A stretch of 64,000 nucleotides of DNA from Streptomyces sp. TP-A0356 (GTDB lineage: Bacteria; Actinomycetota; Actinomycetes; Streptomycetales; Streptomycetaceae): assembly GCF_001417775.1 (NCBI RefSeq), contig NZ_BBZJ01000024.1:1-64000 (forward strand), read 5' to 3'. Position 1 is the first letter of the stretch. The number at the start of each line of letters is the position of its first letter. Shown here piece after piece: positions 25,016-33,819 of this stretch. Position numbers and translations under genes: made by a program. A model generated the notes under the pieces. That model did no database searches. It had not been told where the DNA came from and saw only the letters and a list, made by a program, of their open reading frames with translations.

Positions 25016-26445
25016 CAGACCCCCAACTCCCCCGCAACCCGTCCACTGCTCACCGCAGCCACCAGCTCCGCGTGATCCGCCTCCGTACGGTCCGCGTAAG
25101 CCACGGCGAACATGCCTATCGCCTCGTCCAGTTCCTCGTTCTTGCCGCAGTAGCCCGAGATCAGGCGCGGGTCGGCGCTGTGGCTGTGGGCACGTGCCAG
25201 CAGCGCTCCGGTCATGCGGGCGTAGTCGTCGAGCTGGTCGATGGCCAGGGCCGCGGGGTCCACGCTGCCCTTGCGGTTACGGAACTGCCGTACCTGGTAC
25301 GGGCGCCCGTCGACCGATGTCCAGCCCAGCAGGATGTCGCTGACGACCTGCATGCGCTTCTGGCCGAGGACGACCCGCCGGCCCTCGTGCTCCACCTCCG
25401 GCAGCGGGCGGCCGGCCGTCGCAAGATGGGGGAGCAGCGCGGACGGACGGGCCTCCTTGACCTGGAGGATCAGCGGTTCACCTCGGTGGTCGAGGAGCAG
25501 TACCACGTACGAGCGCGTGCCCACGCTGCCCGTGCCGACCACGCGGAACGCCACGTCGTGCACCGCGTACCGGGCCAGGAGCGGGAGGCGGTCCTCGGAC
25601 AGCGTCGTCAGATACTCCTCCAGCGACGCCGCGACCGCCGCGGCCTCGGCATCCGGTATGCGGCGCAGCACCGGCGGTGCGTCCACGAATCGGCGGCCGC
25701 CGTCCTCGACCGGTTCCGTCGACTTCGCCGCGAACCGTCCGCTCGTGTTGGCCCGCGCCTTCTGCGAGACCCGCTCCAGGGTGCCGAGCAGATCGTGGGC
25801 GTCCGTGTGGGAGACCAGTTCCTCGTCCGCGATCGCATTCCACGCGTCCAGGACCGGGAGCTTGGCGAGCAGGCGCATCGTGCGTCGGTAGGCGCCCACC
25901 GCGTCGTGCGCCGCGTCGCGGCACTTGTCCTCGCCGGCCCCCGCCTCGCGGCCGGCGAGCACCAGGGAGGTGGCGAGCCGCTTGAGGTCCCACTCCCAGG
26001 GGCCGTGCACCGTCTCGTCGAAGTCGTTGAGGTCGATGACCAGGCCGCCGCGTGCGTCCCCGTAGAGCCCGAAGTTCGCCGCGTGCGCGTCGCCGCAGAT
26101 CTGGGCGTCTATGCCCGTCATCGGGGTGCGGGCGAGGTCGTATGCCATGAGGCCCGCCGAGCCACGCAGGAACGCGAAGGGCGAGGCCGCCATCCTGCCG
26201 ACGCGTATGGGTGTGAGCTCGGGGATCCGGCCGCGGTTGGACTCCTCGACCGCGGTGACCGCGTCCGGGCGGTCGACGTCCACCACCAGCTCGGCGTGCG
26301 AGCTGCGGCGCACCCGTGCGCGCAGGGCCTTGCCCTCTTCCTTGGGTGAGCCCTGGGCGGGCCACCGTGCGAAGCCCGGCACCGGCGAGATCCTGGCCGC
26401 CTGCCGCGGCACCGCCGCCCCGATCTGTGTACCGACCTCGGTCAC
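25015..26445 (-). CDS. DUF2252-family protein (kinase-like fold)
   Basis: About 476 aa. The family motifs are RMAASPFAFLRGSAGLMAYDL, ICGDAHAANFGLYGDARGGLVIDLNDFDET, which resembles the catalytic loop and metal Asp of aminoglycoside-phosphotransferase-like kinases, then GTGSVGTRSYVVLLL and VRQFRNRKGS. Substrate unknown. GTG at 26445 has GGGGGAGG eight bases upstream; the longer TTG start at 26547 would run into paired DnaA boxes and lacks a ribosome site. Confidence 0.85.
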   Translation of the reverse strand: MTEVGTQIGAAVPRQAARISPVPGFARWPAQGSPKEEGKALRARVRRSSHAELVVDVDRPDAVTAVEESNRGRIPELTPIRVGRMAASPFAFLRGSAGLMAYDLARTPMTGIDAQICGDAHAANFGLYGDARGGLVIDLNDFDETVHGPWEWDLKRLATSLVLAGREAGAGEDKCRDAAHDAVGAYRRTMRLLAKLPVLDAWNAIADEELVSHTDAHDLLGTLERVSQKARANTSGRFAAKSTEPVEDGGRRFVDAPPVLRRIPDAEAAAVAASLEEYLTTLSEDRLPLLARYAVHDVAFRVVGTGSVGTRSYVVLLLDHRGEPLILQVKEARPSALLPHLATAGRPLPEVEHEGRRVVLGQKRMQVVSDILLGWTSVDGRPYQVRQFRNRKGSVDPAALAIDQLDDYARMTGALLARAHSHSADPRLISGYCGKNEELDEAIGMFAVAYADRTEADHAELVAAVSSGRVAGELGV

Positions 26446-26532
26446 ATCGACCGCCTCCCCCGCTGGCCATGCGGCCGTATGAACATCAACTGCCGATGAC
26501 CGTACAGCCGGCTGCCGAGACGCGTCAGACCC

Positions 26533-26559
26533 TGTGGACAACTCCAAGGCTGTGGATAA
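26533..26559 (-). promoter_or_regulatory. Two tandem DnaA boxes
   Basis: TGTGGACAA (26533-26541) and TGTGGATAA (26551-26559) are exact reverse matches to TTGTCCACA and TTATCCACA, in the same direction with starts 18 bp apart. They sit in the 232-bp gap upstream of the DUF2252 gene. The rest of the gap shows nothing recognisable. Confidence 0.7.
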
Positions 26560-26677
26560 ACCTGGTCGCCTGCCCTGTGGGCTTCACCACGTTCGATCGT
26601 TTCCCGTGGAGATGCAGATCATTTCTCACCCCCCAGGCGCAGGGATGTGACTGAGCACGTCGGATGGCGGGTTTGCG

Positions 26678-27871
26678 TCAAGCACCGCGCCCAGGACGTG
26701 GCGCCGTGGAGTCGGCGGCGTCGCCTGCCTGATCGCCTCCCTCGTCGAGCCGCTCGACGAGGAGCATCGCCGCGTCGTCCGCCAGGTAGCCGCCGGTGTG
26801 GCGGACCAATCCCTGGTGCAGACATTCCAGGAACTCCGACGGAGTACATGGGTGTACCGCTTCCATGGCCTCGGGCAGGGCGAAGAAATCGTCGTCAGGG
26901 CCCCGAGCTTCGATGACACCGTCGGTGCGCAGCAGCAGACGGTCACCGGGCGCGAACGGATAGCTCTCCGCCTCGCCAGGAAGAACGGTGATGAAGTCTT
27001 CCATGCCGAGGGGCGGCAGAGGTGAGGTGGGCGTCAAGGCCTCAACCTTGCCCTGGCGCAGCACCAGCGGGGGCGGATGGCCGCGATTGACCACATGGAC
27101 CGCGAAACCGTCGGACACCTGAACAACGAGCGCGGTGACGAAGTCCTCGGTGGGCTCTCCCTCAGCGTCCTGGTGGACCACACTCGGCACGGCGCACTCC
27201 CGGTGCAGCGCAGCCGCGCAGTGGTTCACCACCTCCACCAGATCATCTTCATAGTGGACGGCCTCCCGGAACGCACCCAGCACGGCTGCGGCCAAGCGCA
27301 CGGCAGCCAGCCCTTTCCCACGGACGTCACCCACGATCATCCGAACCCCGTATCGGGTTTCCGCCGCCTCATACAGGTCGCCGCCGATCTGCGCTCCCCT
27401 CTCTGCCGCGAGATACATGCTGGCCATCCGCACCGGCCCCAGCCGGGCCGGCACACGGCGCAGGAGGACTCGTTGGGCTGCCTCGGCGACGCGGCGAACC
27501 TGGTCGAGCTCGATCTGCCTGCGCGTACGCATGGCATTGCTCACGGCGACGCTCGCTACTGACACCATGAGCAGAGACAGAAGGTTGCTGTAGACCTGGC
27601 CACCCCAACTCTGGTGGAGGGTGGCCGTGATCATGGTGACGGCGAAGGCTCCAGCCGCTGCCGAGAGAATGCCTCTCGGGCCCATCGTCAGCGAAGCCAA
27701 GGCCGGTGTCGCGGCGAGGATGGGACCGGTCACCACGGCATGTGCGGGCGAGAGCTCGATCCCCAGCGCCAACAGGACGATCACGAACGGCACACACTGC
27801 CCGAGCCTGAAGAGGACCCGGCCATGACCGCCCGCTCCTGATGGTCCAGCTGCACGGAAGAGCGACCGCAT
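26678..27871 (-). CDS. Membrane-bound PP2C/SpoIIE-type protein phosphatase
   Basis: About 397 aa. The N-terminal third has several hydrophobic helices (CVPFVIVLLALGIELSPAHA, SNLLSLLMVSVASVAV). A linker (RRVAEAAQRVLLRRVPARLG) leads into the SpoIIE domain: GGDLYEAAETRYGVRMIVGDVRGKG supplies the metal-binding Asp and Gly, then TALVVQVS, NRGHPPPLVL, DRLLLRTDGVIEAR and LADDAAMLLV. Such proteins usually dephosphorylate anti-sigma-factor antagonists. ATG at 27871 starts the hydrophobic block; no good ribosome site is visible, so the start is uncertain. Confidence 0.85.
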   Translation of the reverse strand: MRSLFRAAGPSGAGGHGRVLFRLGQCVPFVIVLLALGIELSPAHAVVTGPILAATPALASLTMGPRGILSAAAGAFAVTMITATLHQSWGGQVYSNLLSLLMVSVASVAVSNAMRTRRQIELDQVRRVAEAAQRVLLRRVPARLGPVRMASMYLAAERGAQIGGDLYEAAETRYGVRMIVGDVRGKGLAAVRLAAAVLGAFREAVHYEDDLVEVVNHCAAALHRECAVPSVVHQDAEGEPTEDFVTALVVQVSDGFAVHVVNRGHPPPLVLRQGKVEALTPTSPLPPLGMEDFITVLPGEAESYPFAPGDRLLLRTDGVIEARGPDDDFFALPEAMEAVHPCTPSEFLECLHQGLVRHTGGYLADDAAMLLVERLDEGGDQAGDAADSTAPRPGRGA

Positions 27872-28657
27872 GGCTACAGCCTGACTCACTTGAAGTCGAC
27901 TGTTCCACTCAACGCCCTTATGCCCTTCCAGAACATCCAGCACTCTGCGGCACGGACCCGACCCCATCCCACCCGCAACGGTGCCCGAGGATCGCGCCGT
28001 GGGTCCGGCTCCAGAGCTGCCGAATCATGCCGAAGGAAACCGGACACGAACGGCTACCAGCGGATGACGTGCCCCGCCGAAGCAGGCAGGCCCGGTGCCC
28101 CGTCAAGCCGGAACCGTGGGCCGCGCGATGCCCGTTTCGTAGGTACCTCCTCGTGGGAATCGACGAAATGCGCTGGTCAGGTGCGGGCCGTATCGGCCGT
28201 ACGACGAACTCGGTCCCACCCGGGTCGACCGGGATCCGCCCAAGCACTGCCACGCCACCGCGCGACGCACCCGCCGCTCGCGCACCCGCTCCGCGGCCCG
28301 GATGGGGCTGGCCTGCTCGATCTGGCACGCCGGCGCATCGCACTGGGGATCCCGGCGAGCGTGGAAAACCGGCTTCGCCCGTCGATCTCCATGTCGCTGC
28401 TGAACGGCGGTGTCATTCCCGTACGGCTGCCGACGGAGCAGTCGGTGGGACCTCGGGCGAGAACTGGATTGTCGGGGAAGAGGGCTGGCAGAGACAGTGA
28501 GTGCAGCGCGTGTGGAAAGCCCTCTCCGTAGCCCGCGCCGGCGAAAGGATGCAGCCAATGCGGGCTTTCGCGTCGCCTGGCCGCTGAGAACGGGCGGGGA
28601 TGATTGCCCGTGCACCAAGCATCAGCGAGAGGAAGGCGGTTGACGTTGCGGAGCTTC
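27872..28657. other. Gene-poor gap
   Basis: About 786 bp with no gene I can support; open frames on both strands read as Arg/Pro-rich shadows. It contains a 46-bp stretch (28131-28176, from CCCGTTTCGTAGG to CGACGAAATGCGCTGG) related to sequence at 29975-30021, flanked by TTTCGT...ACGAAA inverted arms. Confidence 0.6.
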
Positions 28658-29482
28658 ATGGCGACCACCGCCCGATGGGCGGCACCTACCGTTGTCCTCG
28701 CCCAGGTCTGCCTCGTGTGGGGTGGCGTGTTCAGCTTGGACGAAGCGGTGGCGGTCGGACTGCTGCTCGAACTGCTCCTGGCCGGGATCGTGATCACCGA
28801 ATTCACCCTTGCCAGGCGGGCCTACAAGAGTTCCCGGAGCCGGGGAGCCGACGGCCAGGAGGCCCTCAACCAGGCGTTGTCCACCGTGCTCCCCGCCCCG
28901 GTGGCCAAGGCGATGGGGATGGAATTCGGCCTCTTTCGCGCCCTTTGGCGATGGATACTCCGTAAGCCGGACGCACCGGAAGGGCACGTCGTCCTGACCT
29001 ATGGCTCAGAAATCAAGCCAATCATGTAGGCGCTGGTCTTTCTGGTGCCACTGGAGATCCTCGCTGTCGAGTTCCTTGTGCCCTGGTCCGTAGTACGCAT
29101 CATCCTGCTGGTGGTCTCCATCTACGGAACTCTCTGGGTGCTCGGCTTCATCGCGGCGCTGTCCATCCGCCCGCATACCGTCGGCGACGGCAAGATGGTG
29201 CTGCGCTTCGCGCACTTCGTGCAGATCGCGATTCCGCTCGACCTCGTCGAATCGGTCCGCATGATCCGGCACAGCGGCTATCGAAGGGCTGTACAGATCA
29301 ACGACGGCGTCCTCGCGATACCGATCGGCGACTCCACCACGCTCAGCGTCAAGCTGCGCGAGCCGTACCCCGTGGCGCCCAAGCCCGGGAAGCCGCTGCA
29401 GGAGGTACGCGAGGTCCGCTTCGCCGCGGACAGCGCCCGCGAGGCTGTTCGCGTCCTCATCGCGAGCATCTCCGCCGACTGA
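28658..29482 (+). pseudogene. Membrane protein interrupted by an in-frame TAG codon
   Basis: Two segments in one reading frame flank a single TAG at 29028-29030. Upstream (28658-29027) is MATTARWAAPTVVLAQVCLV with two hydrophobic helices and ends GSEIKPIM. Downstream reads ALVFLVPLEILAVEFLVPW, two more helices, then a soluble domain (DGKMVLRFAHFVQIAIPLDLVESVRMIRHSGY ... REVRFAADSAREAVRVLI). The sequence is coherent on both sides with no frame change, so a TGG (Trp) to TAG change is the simplest explanation. A restart near 29045 could make the second half alone. Family not recognised; a sequencing error is possible. Confidence 0.7.
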
Positions 29483-29842
29483 TCTTCTGCGATCGTCCTC
29501 TGCCAGTCATGTCACCGTGAGCCCTCGCTCAGCAAGAAGTACCTCCTCGGGTACGACGCCCACGTCATCGTGACTCGGGATGCAGAACACCGACGCCGTA
29601 CTCCTCGACGACGGCGCGCCGAACCTCGAGGTCCTCCCCGCCCCCGCTTCTCGATGCCGCCCTCGACAACCCGGTCATCGCCCGGCACAAAAGGCGGACA
29701 CCCTCGCTCTCGGCGGCAAACGCCCACGGCGCCGTACCCACCTCCGCCGCACGACCGGAGAACCGAAGGCCTGGACGCCGACGGGCCCCTGACACCGGCC
29801 GCGTGGACCGACCCGCCCGGCCACTCGCACCGCAGCCTGACG

Positions 29843-29999
29843 AAGACAGGCCCCGCCCGTGAAATACCTCACCCGTCGGGGCCTGTTGTCTGCCTGACCA
29901 GGCTGTGCGATCCCTCACAATCGCAAGCACAACGAGAAACGGGCCCCCGCCGTGACTTCCGTCACTAGCAGAGACCCGTTTCATCGGTTCTTCGTGGTG
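29843..29999. repeat. Structured repeat element, copy A
   Basis: Related to copy B at 54002-54160. Order: AAGACAGGCCCCG hairpin closed by CGGGGCCTGTTGTC; a second pairing TGTGCGAT...ATCGCAAGCACA; then a 50-base stretch identical to copy B (AACGAGAAACGGGCCCCCGC onward) forming AAACGGG...CCCGTTT with inner GTGAC-TTCC-GTCAC. Similarity ends at CGTGGTG, the point where copy B meets the tRNA 3' end. Confidence 0.8.
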
Positions 30000-30278
30000 G
30001 GGAACCGACGAAATGGGCTGGCCACGGATTATGTGTGAGCTTCAGGGGACGCCATCCCGCGCTGTCCAAGATCGATTCCCACGCCGCATCGGCACCGGAC
30101 CTGTCGGCCCACGGCACCGACGGACATCAACGATGCCCGCGGCCTGCAGCGATCGAAGGGCCGCCGTCTGCGGGCACGCCAGGGGGCCGCGAGCGGAAGC
30201 GCGTTTCGATCTCCTCCCGCACCGGCTCTGTGGGCCCCCCGTGACTGAGAACACCGGCGGGATCGCGATTCGCTTTCA

Positions 30279-30292
30279 GGGCCGACCGGCCC
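30279..30292. promoter_or_regulatory. 6-2-6 palindrome, DosR-box-like
   Basis: GGGCCG-AC-CGGCCC is a perfect inverted repeat 81 bp upstream of the acetyltransferase start. It has the geometry of the DosR box GGGACT-WW-AGTCCC. Related palindromes occur at 47127, 47148 and 51026. Confidence 0.4.
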
Positions 30293-30372
30293 CCGTCCCA
30301 CCCCGGTCAGCCCATGTGATCCCCGGCACGGCGGCCGATGCTCGAAATGTCGAGAGGCCGGAGGAAACCGCG

Positions 30373-33066
30373 ATGACGGACGACCCACTCAGCCGCCCCC
30401 GGATCCACGCCCTGCTCGCGGACGGCAGCACCGTCTGCCTTCGGCCCGTGGAGCCGGATGATCACCAGCGGTTGCGGGCCTTCTACGAGGAGATGTCCCC
30501 GGAGAACCTCCGGCTGCGGTTCTTCACGGTGAGCCCGAGTTCGGCCGCCATGGCCGCCGACCATGCGTGCGCCCCGGCCCGCCCCGGCCATCGGGCGCTG
30601 CTGGCGGAGGCCAAGGGCCGGGTACTGGGCCTCGCCGAGTACGACACCGGGGGTGACAAGGACGCGGCCGAGGTCTCCGTCGCGGTGGCCGAGGGGCTGC
30701 ACCACCGCGGTGTCGGCACCCTCCTCATCGAGCATCTGGTCTCGGCAGCCCGGGCGGAGGGCATCACCACGTTCAAGGCCGACGCGTTGAGCGAGAACCT
30801 CGACGTGCTGCGGCTCTTCGCCGACCTCGGCCTGTGCACCAGGCGCCACTTCGACGGGCCCGAGGTCCGGTGCACCATCGCGCTCGACGAGGACGACGCC
30901 TACCTCTCGGCGGTGGAGGAGCGCGGGCGGGCCGCCGACGTGGCCAGTCTCGAGCCGCTGCTGAGGCCGGAGACCGTCGCGGTCGTCGGCGCGGGGCGCA
31001 AGCCCGGATCGGTGGGGCGGGCCGTCCTGCACCACCTGCACGCGGGCGGCTTCACACGGCGCCTCTTCGCGGTGAACCCGAACGTCACCTCGATCCTGGG
31101 TGTGCCGTGCCACCCCGCGGTCGGTGCCCTGCCCAGGGTCCCGGACCTGGCGGTCGTCGCCGTGCCCGCGGCCGCTGTCCCGGCCACCGCCGAGGAGTGC
31201 GGCAAGGCGGGGGTACGGGCGCTCGTCGTCGTCACCGCCGGCCTCGACCATGCCCAGGCCCAGAGCCTGATGACCGCGTGCCGTACGTACGGGATGCGGC
31301 TCGTCGGCCCGAACTGCCTCGGCATCTCCAACACCGACCCCGAGCTGCGCATGGATGCGACGTTCGCCGCCGACCACCCGCTGCCGGGAACCGCGGGCGT
31401 CGCCGTGCAGTCCGGCGGGGTGGGGATCGCCCTGCTCGATGGGTTGTCCCGGCTCGGCATCGGCGTCTCGTCCTTCGCCTCCCTGGGCGACAAGTACGAC
31501 GTCAGCGGCAACGACATGCTCCAGTGGTGGGAGAGCGACGGCCGCACCGACCTCGCCCTGCTGCACCTGGAGTCCTTCGGCAACCCGAGAGCGTTCTCCC
31601 GCACCGCTCGGCGCGTCACCCGCCGCATCCCCGTCCTGACCGTGGACGCCGGCCGCACCGAGGCCGGCCGCCGCGCCGCCGCCTCGCACACCGCGGCAGC
31701 CGCCACCCCCACCATGACCCGGCAGGCGCTGTTCACCCAGGCCGGCATCACCGCCACCCGCTCGGTCGGCGAACTCCTCGAAACGGCAGCCCTGATGCAC
31801 TCCCAGCCGCTTCCCGCCGGTAGCCGCGTCGCGATCGTCGCCAACGCGGGCGGCGTCGGTGTGCTGGCGGCCGACGCCTGCGTGGAGGCGAGGCTCACCC
31901 TGCCGCCGCTTGCCCCGGAGGTGATCGACGACCTGCTCGCCGTGCTGCCTGGGGGAGCGACGGTCGGCAACCCCGTCGACACCACCGCCGCCGTCTCCGA
32001 AGACCAGCTTCGCAACTGCCTGGACCGGCTCCTGGATTCCCCGGACGTCGACGCCGTGCTGGTGGCCCTCGTCCCCACGGCGGTCGCCGCGGCGACCGGT
32101 GAGGACCTGACCCGCGCCCTCACCAGCGATCCCGCGCACCGGAAACGGCCTGTCGTCGCGGTACGCATCGAACAGGACCTCCCGGTGAAACTGCTGCCCA
32201 CCACCGCCGGTGGAACGATTCCTTCATACGCCGATCCCCAGGCGGCGGCGCGGTCCCTGGCCCACGCCGCGCGCCGAGCGGCGTGGCTCTCCCGGTCCGT
32301 GGGCACCGTCCCGGCCCTCTCCGGAATCGACACCCCGCAGGCCCACGAGATCGCCGACGCGTACCTCGCCCGGCACCCGGACGGAGGCTGGCTCGGCCCG
32401 CGCACTTGCGCCGACCTGCTGGCCTGTTACGGCATCCCGCAGCTGCCGTGGGCCTGGGCCGAGACCGAGGACGACGCCGTGATCGCCGCCGAACGGCTGC
32501 GCGGACCCGACGGCCGGATCGTCATGAAGGCCCACTGGCCGGGCCTGCTGCACAAGAGCGAGCAGCACGCCGTCCACCTCGACATCCAGGGCGAGTCGCA
32601 GGTACGGGCCGCCTTCCGGGATTTCGAGACGCGGTTCGCCGGACTGATGACCGGCGTGGTCGTCCAGCCACTCGCCGCCCGCGGCACCGAGCTGTTCGCC
32701 GGTGTGGTCCAGGACGAGGTGTTCGGCCCTCTCGTCCTCTTCGGTCTGGGCGGCACCGCGACCGAGGTGCTTGCCGACCACGCCGCCCGCCTCGCCCCGC
32801 TCAAGGACCAGGACGTCCACGACCTGATCACGGCGCCGCGCTGCGCCCCGCTCCTGTTCGGCGCGCACGGTACCGGGCCTGTCGACGTCGAGGCCCTGAA
32901 ACAGCTGCTCCTGCGGGTGTCCCGCATGGCGAGCGATCTACCGCAGCTCGCCGAGGCCGACTTCAACCCCGTCCTTGCCGCACCGGGCGGAGTAACGGTG
33001 CTCGACGCGCGCGTGCGCCTGCTGCCCCGCAGGCCCCAGAACCCGTATCTGCGCCGGCTCCGCTGA
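30373..33066 (+). CDS. Pat-type protein acetyltransferase: N-terminal GNAT plus NDP-forming acyl-CoA synthetase-like region
   Basis: About 897 aa. GNAT domain at ~10-175 (CLRPVEPDDHQRLRAFYEEM ... VAEGLHHRGVGTLLIEHLV). CoA-binding Rossmann domain from ~195 (ETVAVVGAGRKPGSVGRAVL), succinyl-CoA-synthetase-like domains (VRALVVVTAGL, VGPNCLGISN, VAVQSGGVGIALL), and a C-terminal ATP-grasp region (GRIVMKAHWPGLLHKSE, LFGLGGTATEVL). The usual SHTGALAG is SHTAAAAT, hinting at an inactive synthetase. N-terminal GNAT order matches the Streptomyces lividans enzyme that acetylates acyl-CoA synthetases. ATG at 30373 has GGAGGAA upstream. Likely couples acetyl-CoA status to enzyme activity. Confidence 0.88.
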   Translation: MTDDPLSRPRIHALLADGSTVCLRPVEPDDHQRLRAFYEEMSPENLRLRFFTVSPSSAAMAADHACAPARPGHRALLAEAKGRVLGLAEYDTGGDKDAAEVSVAVAEGLHHRGVGTLLIEHLVSAARAEGITTFKADALSENLDVLRLFADLGLCTRRHFDGPEVRCTIALDEDDAYLSAVEERGRAADVASLEPLLRPETVAVVGAGRKPGSVGRAVLHHLHAGGFTRRLFAVNPNVTSILGVPCHPAVGALPRVPDLAVVAVPAAAVPATAEECGKAGVRALVVVTAGLDHAQAQSLMTACRTYGMRLVGPNCLGISNTDPELRMDATFAADHPLPGTAGVAVQSGGVGIALLDGLSRLGIGVSSFASLGDKYDVSGNDMLQWWESDGRTDLALLHLESFGNPRAFSRTARRVTRRIPVLTVDAGRTEAGRRAAASHTAAAATPTMTRQALFTQAGITATRSVGELLETAALMHSQPLPAGSRVAIVANAGGVGVLAADACVEARLTLPPLAPEVIDDLLAVLPGGATVGNPVDTTAAVSEDQLRNCLDRLLDSPDVDAVLVALVPTAVAAATGEDLTRALTSDPAHRKRPVVAVRIEQDLPVKLLPTTAGGTIPSYADPQAAARSLAHAARRAAWLSRSVGTVPALSGIDTPQAHEIADAYLARHPDGGWLGPRTCADLLACYGIPQLPWAWAETEDDAVIAAERLRGPDGRIVMKAHWPGLLHKSEQHAVHLDIQGESQVRAAFRDFETRFAGLMTGVVVQPLAARGTELFAGVVQDEVFGPLVLFGLGGTATEVLADHAARLAPLKDQDVHDLITAPRCAPLLFGAHGTGPVDVEALKQLLLRVSRMASDLPQLAEADFNPVLAAPGGVTVLDARVRLLPRRPQNPYLRRLR

Positions 33067-33078
33067 GGAGGCAACGAC

Positions 33079-33813
33079 GTGAAGCACAACAAGGTCGGCT
33101 CCGTGATGACCACGGATGTCGTCCGCGCCGGATATCGCACTCCGTTCAAGGAAGTCGCGCGGCTCCTCGCGGACCGCCGGATCAGCGGACTGCCCGTCGT
33201 GGACGACGACGAGAAGGTCATCGGCGTCATCTCCGAAACGGACCTGGTGACCAGGCAGTCGGAAGCTTTCGACAGGGACGAGACCAGGCCTCGCTTCCGG
33301 TTCGCCCCACTCAGAGCGCACCGGCAGGCCGCCAGGTCCAGCGCCTTCACCGCCGGTCAGCTCATGACCGCTCCACCCGTCACCGTTCATGCCGAGGAGA
33401 CCATCGCGGAAGCCGCGCGGACCATGGTGCAGCGACGTGTGGAGCGGCTGCCCGTACTGGACGAGGAGGACCGGCTCGTCGGCATCGTCACCCGCCGCGA
33501 CCTGCTCCAGGTCTTCCTGCGGCCCGACGCGGAGATCCGCGACGAAGTGATCGAGGAGGTCATGGTCCGCACACTGCGGCTGCCCCCCATGGCCGTCGAC
33601 GTCTTCGTGGTCGAAGGCGTGGTCACCCTCACCGGCCAATTGGAACGCAAGAGCGAGACGGAGATCGCCGTCTCCATGACCCGGCAGATCGACGGCGTGG
33701 TCGCGGTGATCGACCAGCTCACCCACCGGTTCGACGACTCCCGCCTGTCGTCCGGCGAGCGGCCACTGCACGGCTCGCCCACGATCGGCCGCGCGACCTC
33801 CGAGAGGAGGTGA
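33079..33813 (+). CDS. CBS-pair and BON domain protein
   Basis: About 244 aa. First CBS motif at VGSVMTTDVVRAGYRTPFKEVARLLADRRI..GLPVVDDDEKVIGVISETDL; second at LMTAPPVTVHAEETIAEAARTM..ERLPVLDEEDRLVGIVTRRDLL. A BON domain follows (VDVFVVEGVVTLTGQLERKS ... GVVAVIDQLTHRFDD). CBS pairs usually bind adenine nucleotides; BON binds phospholipid or membranes. Twelve bases after the acetyltransferase gene, so probably one operon with it and the next gene. One of three such proteins in the island. Confidence 0.92.
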   Translation: MKHNKVGSVMTTDVVRAGYRTPFKEVARLLADRRISGLPVVDDDEKVIGVISETDLVTRQSEAFDRDETRPRFRFAPLRAHRQAARSSAFTAGQLMTAPPVTVHAEETIAEAARTMVQRRVERLPVLDEEDRLVGIVTRRDLLQVFLRPDAEIRDEVIEEVMVRTLRLPPMAVDVFVVEGVVTLTGQLERKSETEIAVSMTRQIDGVVAVIDQLTHRFDDSRLSSGERPLHGSPTIGRATSERR

Positions 33814-33819
33814 CGGGCT

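Larger units (their letters stand above)
29483..30372. other. Gap holding the left structured repeat element
   Basis: No supported gene in this 890-bp gap. It holds repeat copy A (29843-29999), a related tail to 30021, and a 6-2-6 palindrome at 30279-30292. A short frame near 29540 (KKYLLGYDAHVIVTRD) could be a gene remnant but was not identified. Confidence 0.6.

Noticed and set aside
27890..28531. Plus-strand frame of about 213 codons
   Set aside because: Arg/Pro/Ser-rich with no motif, no ribosome site, and overlapping frames equally open on the other strand.
29028..29030. TAG decoded as pyrrolysine or programmed readthrough
   Set aside because: No pyl genes or recoding signal are visible; a simple Trp-codon mutation or sequencing error is more likely.
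29565..29984. Minus-strand 139-codon frame
   Set aside because: It runs across the structured repeat element and has shadow-type composition.
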